Assembly (NCBI RefSeq): GCF_000189635.1
Contig: NW_002476396.1
Coordinates: 142,734 to 206,733 of the forward strand
Length of the DNA stretch: 64,000 bases
Source of the DNA: Tetrahymena thermophila SB210
Taxonomy: Eukaryota > Ciliophora > Oligohymenophorea > Hymenostomatida > Tetrahymenidae
Direction of reading: 5' to 3'
Numbering within the stretch: the first letter of the stretch is position 1; the number at the start of each line of letters is the position of its first letter. The notes under the pieces were generated by a model that worked only from the letters and a program-made list of their open reading frames with translations, was not told where the DNA came from and did not search any database. This document shows positions 23,901 through 37,098 of the stretch, piece after piece. A program made the position numbers and the translations under genes.

Positions 23901-26311
23901 ACCTAATTCTTATGCACCAGTTTCACCAATTAAATTTCCACTTTTAAATATTGAAGAAAACATATATAGCTCATTAGTTAGTTAGTTAATTAGTTAAAAG
24001 GTAAAATTAAGAAAAATATGAAATAATAAGAAATAAATTTATTAAAAAACAAAAATTGAAAATTAAAAAATGAGTTAAATTAACTAATAAACAAGGAAAT
24101 AAATAAATAACAAAAGCAGAATATATAAAAAAGAAAAATAAATCAAATAAAAAGCAAATAACTAATAAAATAAAAATAGTTTGCTATATTATTTTAAATT
24201 TATTTTTATATTCAAGAATATCATAATCCAAAACAAATAAACTTTTTTACTATAGATTGAGTGTAAAATTTGAGAGATTAGAGCACTTTTCTAAACAAGA
24301 AACTAAGTTTGATACGCCAATTTCAAAAATTGAATTATTCCTTTTTAAATATTGAAAAAAAAATATAGAGTGAAATACTATATTAAAAATAAAAAATAAA
24401 TCAAGAAAAATATGAAATAATAAGAAATTAATAATAAAATCAATACTTAAAAATAAAAAATTAGTTTAATATAAATAAAAAAAACATTAGCAGAATAAAA
24501 AAAAGAATGAAATAAAATGTTAATAAATAAATAAATTAAAATTGTTTTTTATATTCAAAAATATTAAAATTTAAAACAAATAAACAGTTTTTACTCTAGA
24601 TATAGTGCTAAATTTGAGAGATTAGTACACTTTTCTAAGATAGAACCTAAACCTGATGTACCTTCGTCACTAATTTAATTTCCCCTTTTTAAATATTGAA
24701 GAAAAAATATATTATTAATTTGGTAATTAGATGGAATAGTATGAAATTAATCATAAAAACAAAACTTGAAAATCAAAAGATGAGTTAAATTAACAAATAA
24801 ATAAATAAAAGATTAAGAAAATAATAAAAAATGAAAAAGAAATCAAATAAAAAGCTAATAAATTAAAAAATTAGAAGTGTTAGTTAGTTGTTATTTTATT
24901 TTAAATTCTTAAAAGTAATTAAAATTATAAACAACTAAAGTATTTTTACCAAAGTTTAAGTGTCAAATTTGAGAGACTAGTGCACTTTCCTAAACCAGAG
25001 CTTAAGTCTAATGCACCAATGATACCAATTTAACTTCCACTTTTTAATTAATTATAGAAGAAAAACACATAAGAATAAGAAATTAATTAATTAATAATTA
25101 AATCAAAACTTGAAAAAAAAAATTAGTTAAATTAGTAAGCAAATAAATAAATAAAAAACACAAGTAGAATAAAAAAAAGAAAAATAAATAAAATAAAAAG
25201 CTAATAAATAAATAAATTAAATGAGTTTGCTAGTTATATTTGTTTATATTCCTTTTTATTTTGTATGTTTGCTTAAATTTAATTATAATTGAAAAATAAA
25301 ATAATATTTTTCAAAAATATCACAATCCAAAACAAATAAACTGTTTTTACCCAAGATTAAGGGTCAAATTTTAAAGAAAAGTGCAGTTTCCTAAAGCAGA
25401 ACCTATGTTTTATGCACCAATTTCATTAATTGAATTATTCCTTTTTAAATATTCAAGAAAAAACGTTTAGCTACTCTAAAATCTCGTTCAAAGCCTCTAT
25501 CCTCCTTAAAAAATAAATATTTTTTAGAGGATAGATCTAAAATTTTCTTCAAAACCCCATTGAGGCATTTATTAATTAGTTAAGGTTTTAGAGTAAGTAA
25601 GTAAGTAAGTAATTACTTAGTTAGTTAGTTATATGGATGAAAAAATAAAGAAAAAATAAAAATGAGTTAAATTAACAAAAAAATAAATAGATAAATAATA
25701 AAAACAAGCAGCATAAAAAAAGAAAAATAAATAAATCAAATAAAAAGTTAATAAATAAATAAATAAAAAGAGTTAGTTAGCTAGTTAATTAGTTAATAAT
25801 ATTGTTTTAAATTCATTTTTATATTCTAAAATATCACAATTAAAAATAAATAAACTTTTTATACTCTAGATTGAGTGTCAAATTTTAGAGATTAGTGCAC
25901 TTTCCTAAAGCAGAACTTAAGTCTTATGCATCAATTATAACTCTTTTTAAATAAATATTGATGAAAAAATATATCGTTAGTTATTTAGCTAGCTAGAAGG
26001 AAAAAATGAAGAAAAAATAAAAAATTAATAATCCTAATAAAAATTGAATGAAAATTAGCTAAATATTAAAAAATATTTGTATTAATTTTGATGATAATTA
26101 AATTTGAAAAATAAAGTTGTATGTAAATCATTTGAAAATTAAATAAAAAAAACATTAATAATAATATATTAATAAATCAAACAAACAAACGTACTTACTT
26201 ATATCTCAGATCAATATGGAGAACCTAAAATGATTAAAGTGAAAAGCTTAAAAACTTTTGTTATTAATAAAAATAAATTGAAACTAAATCAATAAAAAAT
26301 AAATATTTACT
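20937..26311 (-). CDS. LRR gene A: 14 single-repeat exons, 5' end unresolved
   Basis: The gene runs right to left. An upstream exon ends at 26311 (coding ...KKQMMQQKNYFNNLEE, then GTAAAT). The leader exon is 26199-26254 (FLSFSLQSFQVLHIDLRY). LRR exons follow at 25865-25942 (78 nt) and then, each 90 nt, at 25351-25440, 24950-25039, 24595-24684, 24251-24340, 23851-23940, 23548-23637, 23222-23311, 22956-23045, 22691-22780, 22324-22413, 21913-22002, 21732-21821 and 21362-21451. The terminal exon ends KCLKSKRLVGLKIKY at TGA 20939-20937. Each LRR exon starts with one base and ends with two (phase 2) and encodes a unit like ENSIGxxGAxxLGSGLGKC followed by TNLSNLTLDL. No TGA occurs in any LRR exon. 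The frame stays open upstream to about 26510 but the ATG is not certain. LRR proteins bind other proteins; the specific role is unknown. Confidence 0.75.
25474..25593. mobile_element. TA-flanked inverted-repeat element in an intron of LRR gene A
   Basis: CTCTAAAATCT at the left and AGGTTTTAGAG at the right form imperfect terminal inverted repeats flanked by TA (25472-25473 and 25594-25595). Inside are GCCTC/GAGGC and a strong hairpin (CTATCCTC paired with GAGGATAG, with TTAAAAAAT/ATTTTTTA arms). The host intron (25441-25864) is 424 nt, longer than most others in the gene. This looks like a non-autonomous Tc1/mariner-like miniature element; no transposase is encoded. Confidence 0.6.
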
Positions 26312-27088
26312 TCTTCTAGATTATTAAAATAATTTTTCTATTACATCATTTATTTTTTTATCTAAAAAATATTGAATAGCAATTTATTGAAATTTAATTA
26401 ATTAACTTTTATATCAAATTAATTTAGATAAAATTAACAATTAAATTTTAATAATTATCAAATATATATTATAAATTTGCTTTTAGGATGGACCAGAAAT
26501 TACAAAAAAGTTAAATTTTAAGATAAAATTAATAATTAAGATTAACAATTTTTAGTTATTTTTTTATGCTATCATTTTATAAACCTGCTTCAAAATATTT
26601 TTTTGATTTCTTTAAATTTTTTATTACTTTATTAAATAATATTTATCGTTCTTCAAAATATATAATTCTTACTCAAGAAATAATTATTTGAGTATAGTTA
26701 TATGCTTAAAATCATATTAATTTCCATTATTAATTAATTTAATTTAAATCTTTGAAATAAAAGATTCATATTAATATAATTTAACAATACATAATAAGAC
26801 ATCAGCTATTATAATAAGCTTTGACTGTTAATGGTAAAATTTCTTGGTTCATTTTAAAGGAATTACCTTATTTAAGTAAATTTAATACTTAAATTTTGTT
26901 TTATTTAATAAACTATTTATTAAATAACTTATTAAAATATTTCATTGATAAATATAAAAATTATAAAAAATCAATCTATCTATGGATATTTTAGGTTAAT
27001 TTATCTGCTAACAAAATATTAAAATATAAAACATATTATATTAAAGTATTCAAATATATTATTTATCTTCATTTCGCCAGCTAGTTTT

Positions 27089-30000
27089 TCAATATATTAT
27101 TTTTAAGCCAACTAATCTTTTAGATTTAAGGCATTTTGCTTTCAATTATTTTGTATAATTGATATTGTTGTTACTTTTTTTATAAATTCGTGTAAATTAA
27201 TTACTAAAAATAAAGAGAATAAAAATAATTTTAAATAAAATATAAAATAACAAATAATTCAAATGTTAGTTAGCAGAATAAAAAAAAAAATAAATCAAAA
27301 AAAAAAGCAAATAAATAAATATTTAAATTTTTAAATATGACAATTCAAAACAAATAAACTATTTTTACTAAAGATCAAGTGTCAAATTTGAGAGATTAGT
27401 GCACCTTACTAAACTAGAAACTAAGTCTGATGATCCTTAATCACCAATTTAATTTTCTCTATTTAAATATTGAAGAAAAAATAAAAAGTTAATTTTCTAG
27501 TTAAAAGGATGAAATAGTGAAGAAAAATATTAAATATTAATAATAAATGTAAAATTTTAAACTGAAAAATGAGTTAAATTAGCAATCAATCAAACAAACA
27601 AATAAATAAAAAACACAAGCAAAATAAAAAAAAGAAAAATAAATCAAATCATAAGATAATGAATAAATAAATTGTTTTAAAATTATTTTATATTCAAAAA
27701 TATCACAACCCACAACAAAGAAACAAAGAAACAAACTTTTTTTTTTTACCCAAGATCAAGTGTTAAATTTGAGAGATTAGTACACTTTTCTAAACCAGAA
27801 CCTAAGCCTGATGCACCTTCACCGCCAATTTAATTTTTACTTTTTAAAGATTAAAAAAAGAAAATAAATAAATAAATAAATTGAAAGGGTTTGTTAGTAA
27901 TATTGTTTGCTATAAATTCATTTTTATATTCAAAAATATCACAATCCAAAACAAATAAACTGTTTTTTACAAAAGATTAAGTGCCAAATTCGAGAGATTC
28001 ATGCATTTTCCTAAAGCAGAACCTAAGTTTTATGCTCCAATTGCACCAATTTAATGTTCACTTTTTAAATATTGAAGAAAACATATTTAGTTAATTAGTT
28101 AACTGTAAAACTTGAAAATAAAAAAAAGAGTTAAATTAACAAACAAAGAAATTAATAAATAACCGAAAAAATATAAAGCAAAAAAAGAAAAATAAATCAA
28201 ATAAAAAGCTAATTAATAAATAAATAAAAAAATTAAAAGAAATTATTATTTATTTTTTAAAATTAATTTTTAAATTTTAAATATCTCAATCCAAAATAAA
28301 TAAATAAGCTGTTTGTTTTTTTGTTTTTACAAAAGATCAAGTTCTAAATTTGAGAGATTAACACACTTTCTTAAAGCAGAAACTAAGTCTGATACACCAG
28401 TTGCACCAATTTAATTTTCCCTTTGTAAATAAAAGAAAACATATTTATCTCCTTATTTAGTTAGTTAGTTAGAAGGATAAAATGAAGAAAAAGTGTGTAA
28501 TATTAAGAAATTTAATTCATGAATAATAATAAAGGCAAAACTGAAAAATGAGTTAAATTAACAAACAAACAAATAAATACATAAAAACACAAGCAGAATA
28601 AAAAAATAAAAAAAGTAAATCAAAAAAAAAGCTAATAGATTAATTAAAAGAGTTAGTTTATTATATTATTTCAATTCATTTTTGTATTTAAATATCACAA
28701 TCAAAAACAAATAAAGTGTTTTTACCAAAATTTAAGTGTCAAATTTGAGAGACCTGTGCACTCTCCTAAACCAGAACCTAAGCCTGATACACCTTCATCA
28801 ATATTTGGATTTCCACTTTTAAATATTGAAAAAAAAAAATTTTGCTAATTAATTAGTAAGCTAGAAGAAAAAATTAAGAAAAAATATGAAATAATAACAA
28901 AGAAAGAAAGGAACTAATTAATATTTTTACCTTAGATCAAGTATCAAATTTGAGAGATTAGTGCACTTTCCTAAACCAGTACCTAAGTCTGATGCACCAA
29001 TTGCGCCGATTGAATTTTCCCTTTTTAAATATTGAAGAAAAATTTTTTTATTTATTAGTTAGTAAAAAGGTAAAAATTAAGAAAAAATATTAAATAATAA
29101 AAAATGACTTAATTAATAAATAAAGCAAAACTTGTAAATGAAGAAAGAAGTTAAATTAATTAATAAACAAAAACTAAAGCAGAATAAAAAAGGAAAATAA
29201 ATCAAATAAAATTCTAATAAATCAATTCAAAGAGTTAGTTAGTTTTATTATTTTGAGTTCATTTTTATATTCAAAAATATCACAATCAAAAACAAATAAA
29301 CTGTTTTTACTGTAGGTCAAGTGTCAAATTTGAGAGATTACCGCACTTTCCTAAACCAGAACCTAAACCTAATGTACCTTCATCACCAATTGAATTATTA
29401 CTTTTTAAATATTCAACAAAAAATAAAGAGTTAATTAATTAATTAGTTAGTTAGTTAGTCATAAGGAAAAATAAAGAAAAATATGAAATAAATAGTAAGA
29501 AATTAATTAATTAATAATAAAACAAAATTTGAAAATGAAAAAATGAGTAAATTAACAAACAAACAAATAAACAAATAAATAAATAATAAAAACACAAGTA
29601 GAATATAAAAAAAGAAAAATAAATAAAATGAAAAGCTAATAAATAAATTTAGAGAGTTAATTTGTTAGTTATGTTGTTTTAAATCTATTTTTATATTCAA
29701 AATATTCAAAACAAATAAATTGTTTTTACTAAAGATCAAGGGTCAAATTTGAGAGATTAGAGTATTTTCCTAAACCAGAACCTAAGTCTGATGCACCATT
29801 TGCACCAATTGAATTTTCCCTTTTTAAATATTGAAGAAAAAATATATAATTAATTAGGTAGTAAAAAGGAAAAAATGAAGAAAAAATTTTAAATAATAAG
29901 AATTAAAATGCAAAACTAGAAAATAAAAAAATGGGTTATATGAATAAGTAAACAAATAAATAAATAAAAAGCAGAAAAAAAAGAAAAATTAATCAAATAA

Positions 30001-33000
30001 AAAGCTAATAAATAAATAAAATTAAAAGAGTTAATTAGTTAGTTAGTTATATTATTTTAAATTAATTTTTATACTTTAAAATATCACAATTCAAAATAAA
30101 TAAACTTTTTTTACTCTAAATAAAGTGTCAAATTTGAGAGTTTAGTACACTTTCCTAAACCAGAAACTAAGCTTGATATACCTTCATCATCAATTAAATT
30201 TCCACTATTTAAATATTGAAGAAAAATTATATGATTAATTAAAAAGTTAGTTAAAACGAAAAATAAAGAAAAAATATAAAATAATAAGTAATAATAAAAG
30301 TAAAACTTGAAAATGAAAAATCAGTTAAATTAAAAATAAAAACATTTAAACACTAGCAAAATAAAAAAAAATAAATAAATAAATCAAATAAAAAAATATT
30401 AAGTAAATAAATAAATAAAAAGAATAAGTTAGTTAGTTATATTGTTTTAAATTCATTTTTATATTAAAAAATATCACAATCCAAAACAAATAAACTTTTT
30501 TTTACTCTAGATTGAGTGTTAAATTTGAGAGGTTAGGGCAATATCCTAAACCAGAACCTAAGCCTGATGCACCTTCACCGCATATTTAATTACTACTTTT
30601 TAAATATTATAAAAAAATATATAGTGAATTGGTTAGTTAGAAGGATGAAAAATTAAGAAAAATATGAAATAATTAGTAAATAATAAATTAATTAATTAAT
30701 AATAAAAACAAATTTTGAAAATGAAAAAATGAGTTAAATTAATAAACAAAAAAACAAACAAAAACATTAATAGTATAAAATAAAAAAATATAAATCAAAT
30801 AAGAAGCAAATAAACAAAAAAATTAAAAGAGTTAGTTAGTTATATTGTTTTAAATTTATGTTTATATTCAATAATATCACAATTTAAAATAAATAAATTG
30901 TATTTACATTAGAAAAAGTTTCAAATTAGAGAGATTATTCCACCTTCCTAAAGCAGAACCTAAGTTTTAAGCACCAATTACACCAATTAAATTTCCACTT
31001 TTTAGATATTGAAGAAAACACAAAGAGTTCATTAATAATTTAGTTAAAAGGTAAGATTAAGAAAAATATGATAAAAATAAGAATTCAATTTATTAAAAAA
31101 TAAAGCTTGAAATTGAAAAAATGATTTAATTTAACTAATAAACAAAGAAATAAAAAACAAAAGTAAAATATAAAAAAAGAAAAATAAATCAAATAAAAAT
31201 CAAATAAATAAAAAAATTAAAATAATTTGTAAAATTATTTTAAATTCATTTTTATCTTCAAAAATATCACAATCCAAAGCAAATAAACATTTTTTACTCT
31301 AGATTAAGTGTAAAATTTGAGAGATTAGAGCACTTTTCTAAATCATAAACTAAGTTTGATGCTCCAATTGCACTAATTTAATTTTTCCTTTTAAATATTG
31401 AAGAAAAAAAAGAGAGTTAATTAGTTTGTTAAAATCAAAAAATGAAGAAAAAATACGAAATAATAAGAAATTAATTAATAATAAAAAAGAAAAACATGAA
31501 AATTAAAAAATGAATAAAATTAACAAATAAATAAATAAATACATAAACATAATAATAAAAAAGAATGAAATAAAAAGTTAGTAAATAAGAAAATTAAAAC
31601 TATTTTTTTTATTCAAAAATATTAAAATTTAAAACAAATAAACTTTTTTTACCCTAGATTTAGAAATAAATTTGAGAGATTAGCGCATTTTCCTAAACCA
31701 GAACCTAAACCTGATGTACCTTCATCACGAATTGAATTTCCCCTTTTTAAATATTGAAGAAAAAATATAAACTAATTATTTAAATATGTTAGAAAGAATT
31801 ATAAGAAATTAATAATAATATCAAAATTTGAAAATGAAAAAATTAGTTAAATTAAAAAAGAAATAAAGATAAAAAAATACAAACAGAATAAAAAAAATGA
31901 AAAATAAATCAAATAAAAAGCTAATAAATTAAAAAATTAAAAGAGTTAGTACTTAATTAGTTATATTAAATTCATTTTTATATTCAAAAATATCACAATT
32001 AAAAACAAATAATGTATTATACCAAAGTTTAAGCGTCAAATTTTAGAGATTAGTACACTTTCCTAAACCAGAACTTAAGTCTGATGCACCAATGACGCCA
32101 ATTTAATTTCCACTTTTTAATAAATTATAGAAGAAAAAATATAAAGTAAATTATTTTTTAGAATAAAAGATGAAGATAAATATAATATAATAAGAAATTA
32201 GTAAAAAATAAAAGTAAAACTTGAAAATGAAAAATGAGTTAAATTTGCAAACAAACAAATAAAAAACACAAGTAGAATAAAAAAAAGAAAAATAAATAAA
32301 ATAAAAAACTAATAAATAAGTAAATTAAATGAGTTTGCTAGTTATATTTTTTTATGTTCATTTTTTTTTCAAAAATATCACAATCTATAATAAATAAATT
32401 AACTGTTTTTTACTCAAGACTAAGGGTTAAATTTGAGAGATAAATGCAGTTTCCTAAAGCAGAACCTAATTTTGATGCACCAATTTAATCAATTGAATCC
32501 CACCTTTTTATCAGTAATAAAAAAAGAAAAATAAATAAATAAAATAAATAGCTATAAATAAATTAAAAGAGTAAAAAATATCACAATTCAAAACAAATAA
32601 ATTGAATTTACGCTAGAGAAATTGTCAAATTAGAGAGATTAGTGCACTTTCCTAAAGAAAAATCTAAGTCTTAAGCACCAATTTAATTTCTTTTTAAATA
32701 TTAAAGAAAAAATAAAGAGTTAATTAGTTAGTTAGAAGGAAAAAATGAAGAAAAAATATAAAATTGAAAAAAAATAATTAATAGTCATAATAAAAATTGA
32801 ATGAAAATTAGCTTGAAATAACTAAAAAGTATTTTGTATTAATATAGATGTTAATTTAAATTTGAAAAATAAAATTGTAAATTATTTGAAAATTAAATAA
32901 AAAAAATATTAATAATAATAATATTAATAAATCAAGTATACTTATTATTCAGATCAATGTGGACAACCTAAAAGGATTCAAGTGAAAAGCTTAAAAACTT

Positions 33001-33058
33001 TTGTTATAAATAAAAATAAATTAAAACCAAATTAATAAAAAAAAATTTAATATTTACT
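27089..33058 (-). CDS. LRR gene B: 16 single-repeat exons, 5' end unresolved
   Basis: This tandem paralogue of A has the same plan. An upstream exon ends at 33058 (...KKQMIQQKNDFNNLEE). The leader exon is 32942-32997 (FLSFSLESFQVVHIDLNN). LRR exons follow at 32612-32689 (78 nt) and then, each 90 nt, at 32414-32503, 32023-32112, 31653-31742, 31298-31387, 30908-30997, 30506-30595, 30115-30204, 29730-29819, 29311-29400, 28931-29020, 28726-28815, 28331-28420, 27971-28060, 27750-27839 and 27369-27458. The terminal exon reads KCLKSKRLVGLKIIY, with TGA at 27091-27089. As in A, the first LRR exon is shortened to 78 nt, so that deletion predates the A/B split. Upstream of about 33095 the frame differs from A by small indels, so the first coding exon is uncertain. 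Confidence 0.73.
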
Positions 33059-33609
33059 TCTTCTAGATTATTAAAATCATTTTTCTATTGTATCATTTAT
33101 TTTTTTTATTATAAATATTGAACCGAAATTTATTGAAATTTAGTTTATTATAAGTATATTAACAATTTAATTAACCTTTATATCAAATTAATTTAGATAA
33201 AATGAACAAATCAATTTTAATAATTATCAGATATAAATTTATAAATTTACTTTTAGGAGAAAAAATCACAAAAAAGTTAAAATTTAACTTAAAATTAATT
33301 ATTAAATCTTCATATTTCTATTAAAAATTTTTACATATAAAATAGTTAGAATCATGATATAAAGAAAAATTTGTGGTCTAGAGCTTTTTCATAATTCATT
33401 TTTTTGTAAGTAAGTAATTACTTGAATTTTTTCAATTTCTAACTACATACCTCCAATTCCTAATATATTTTAAGTGTAAGCTTTAAATAGAAATATTAAG
33501 ATGAATGTTAATTACACTAACTTTTTTGTGATGTCTCTTCCTAAAAGCAAATTTAAAAATTCATATTTCATAATTACTATAATTTATATATTTATTTATC
33601 TTTTTTATC
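33059..33609. promoter_or_regulatory. Head-to-head 5' region shared by LRR genes B and C
   Basis: The upstream sequences of B (minus) and C (plus) are inverted copies of each other. Each has a word like AATAGAAATAT, then AACTTTTTTGTGAT, then CCTAAAAG, reading toward its own gene; the two copies of AACTTTTTTGTGAT are about 240 bp apart. Gene D has the same words at 48205-48290 and gene A a slightly longer version near 26470-26520. This conservation suggests promoter, untranslated leader or a first coding exon. An ATG at 33501 opens a frame that continues to the C leader exon, but comparison with B and D argues for an intron before the leader. Confidence 0.45.
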
Positions 33610-36372
33610 CACTAATAATTAATTTATTAATTAAATTTCGATTAATTGCTATTTAATATTTTTTAAAAATAAATAAATAAATAAATGATATAAAAGTTTA
33701 AATATTACAACAAATTAGAAGAAGTAATTATTTATTTTTTATGAGAATACTTTAAATTTATTTTTATAAATAAAAAAAGTTTTTAAACTCTTCACTTTAA
33801 TCTCATTAGGATCTCCATATTAATCTGAGGTATGTTTAATTTATTAATTAATAATTATTAATAATTATGTTTTTAATATAATTAACTTTCAATTTATTTT
33901 TCATATTATTTTCCTAATAAAATCATTATTTCATATTTTTTCTTCCTTTTTTCCTTCAAAATAACTAATTAATTAATTAATTAATAATATATTTTCTTTT
34001 CAATATTTAAAAAGTTACAATTCAATTGCTGCAATTGGTGCATCAAACTTAAGTTTTGCTTTAGCAAATTGCACTAATCTCTCAAATTTGACACTTTCTC
34101 TTAGGTAAAACAGTTTATTTGTTATGAATTGTGATATCATTAATTATAAAAATGAATTTAAAATAATAAAACTATTTTAATTTATTAATTAATTAATTAG
34201 CTTTATATTTTATTTCTTTTTCTTTTCTATTATGCTTATTTTTTTGTTTCCTTTCTCTCTAATTTAACTCATTTTGTTATTTTCAACTTTTTCTTTTCTT
34301 ATTAATAAATGAATTCGCTTCTTATTTTTTCCTTCTAACTAACTTGTTAATTTTTTATTTTTTCATCAATATATAAAAAGTTATAATTAAATTGGTGCAA
34401 TAGGTGCATCAAGCTTAGGTTCTGCTTTAGTAAATTTAACTAATCTTTCAAAGTTGGTACTTGAACTTTAGTAAAAGCAATTTTTTTTTTGGATTGTGAA
34501 ATTTAAAATTATAAAATTTACTTTAAACAAAAAACTCTTTTAATAAATATATTAGATAGATTTTTATTTGATTTATTTTTCTTTTTCTTTTTAATTTTTC
34601 TTGCATTTTTTATTCCTCTATCTTACTCAATTTAATTAATTTATAAATTTTCAACTTTTGATTTTATTATTATTTCATACTTATTCCTACTAACTAATTA
34701 TATATTTTTTCTTCAATATTTAAATAGAGGTAATTAAATCTGGGCAAATGGTGCATCAAGCTTAGGTTCTGCGTTAGCAAATAGCATTAATCTCTAAATT
34801 TTGACGCTTAAACTTTAGTAAAACAGTTTATTTATATTAAATAGTGTTATTTTTAAAATAAATATGAATTTAAAACAATTAAACTCTTTTAATTTATTTG
34901 ATAAATTTTATTTTTTATTTCTTTTTCTTTTACTTTTTTCTTTTAAATTTAACTCGTTTTTAAATTTTCAAATTTTGCTTTTATTATTAATTAATTCCTT
35001 TCTAATAATTAATTACATATTGTTTGTTTATTCATTTTTCCTTCTTACTATATAATTAATTTTTATTTTTTCTACAATATTTAAAAAGGAACAATTAAAT
35101 CGGGGCAATTGGTGCATCAAGCTTATGTTCTGGTTTAGCTAATTGCACTAATCTCTCAAATTTGACACTCGAACTATAGTAAAAAAAGTTTATTTATTTT
35201 AGGTTATGATATTTTTAATTAAAAAAATGAATTCAAAACAATAAGCTCTTTTAAATTATTTGATTTTTTTTCTTTTTCTTTTTTTATTTTGCTTGCGTTT
35301 TTTTTCTTTTAATCTTTCTTAAATTAACTCTTTTTTCATTTTCATTTTCAACTTTTACTTTTATAATTCATTTCTTACTTTTTCTTAATTTTTTCCTTCT
35401 AACTAACTAACTAATTAAATAATAATATTTTTTCTTCAATAAAAGTGACAATTAAATTGGTGATGAAGGTACATCAAGCATAGGTTCAGCATTAGCAAAT
35501 TTTACTAATCTCTCAAATTTGGCACTTTATCTTAGGTAAAAACATATCATTTGTATTGATTTGTGATATTTTTAATCATAAAAATGAATTTATAGTAATA
35601 AAATTCTGTAATTTATTTGAAAGTTTCTTATTTTATTTATTTATTTTTTTCTTTATTTGTTAATTAAATTAACTCTTTTTTCCTTAATTATTAATTAATT
35701 TCTTATTATTTCATGTTTTTTCTTCATTTTTACTTTCTAACTAATTAATTATATGCTTTTTTTTAATATTTAAAAAGTAATAGTTAAATTTGTGATTTTG
35801 GCGCATCAAACTTAGGTTCTGGTTTAGGAAAGTGCACTAATCTCTTAAATTTGAAACTTGGACTTTCGTAAAAACAGTTTATATATTTATTTGTTTGTTT
35901 TGGATTGTGATATTTTTTAATATAAAAATTAATTTAAAATAATAAAACTCTTTTAATTTATTTATTTGATAGCTTTTTATTTGAATTAATTTTCTCTTTC
36001 TTTTTAATTGTTCTTAATTCTGTTTAATTTTACTTATTTATTTTTTTATTTTCAACAATTTCTTTTATTATAAATTAATTTTTTATAATTTAATTTTTTC
36101 CTTCTAACTATCTAACTAGCTAATTAATTATAAATTTTTTATTGAATGTTTAAATAGTTGCAATAAAATTGGTGATGAAGGTATCTTAAGTTTAGGTTCT
36201 GCTTTTGCAAATTTAACTAATCTATAAAATTTGATATTTGGACTTTAGTAAAATCATTTTTTTTAATTTGGATTGCAATATTTTAATTTTAAAAATGAAT
36301 TTAATAAAGCTCTTTTAATTTATTTAATAGTTTTTTATTTGATTTATTTTTTTTATTGTGTTTATGTTTTTT

Positions 36373-36404
<32 letters not shown>

Positions 36405-37037
36405 TATTAATTTAATTCATTTTTTATTTTAAACCTTTTGCCTTTATTATTTATTATTATTTTAAAAAGGTTTTTTTAATTCTTTCCTTTTAACTAAATA
36501 ACTAAATAACTAACCAATTAATTTTATATATTTTTTTCAATATTTAAAAAGATTTACTCCGTTTAGTGATAAATGTGCACTAGGATTAGGTTTTGCTTTA
36601 GCAAACTGCATTAATCTCACAATTTTGACACTCAATCTTAAGTAATAGCAGTTTAATTGTTTTTGAACTGTGATATTTTTAAATATAAAAATGAATTTAA
36701 AAAATATGAATTTATTTATTAATTTGTTTATTAGCTTTTTATTTGGTCTATTTTCAAATTTTGCTTTTATTATTAACTAATTAATTCATTAATTATTATT
36801 ATTATTTTTTTCCTTCTAACTAACTTATTAATAATATATTTTTTCTTTAATATTTAAAAAGTGGAAATTAAATTGGTGATGAAGGAATATCAAGCTTCGT
36901 ATCTGCTTTAGCAAATAGTGTTAATCTCTCAAATTTAACACTTGAACTTTAGTAAAAATAATTTATTTGTTTTAGGTTCTGATATTTTTAATTATTAAAA
37001 TAAATTTAATCTGTTTTATTGTGCTTCTTTTTTTTTC

Positions 37038-37098
<61 letters not shown>

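Noticed and set aside
20900-33000. Regularly spaced conserved blocks suggesting a CRISPR array or minisatellite
   Set aside because: The blocks are 90-nt coding exons with splice signals and an LRR code; the spacing between them is irregular and this is a ciliate nuclear sequence.
33501-33829. Continuous frame from ATG 33501 into the C leader exon without an intron
   Set aside because: Genes B and D break this frame, whereas a frame ending LEE before GTAA, with an intron of about 55 nt in C and D, is conserved in A, B, C and D; not fully excluded.
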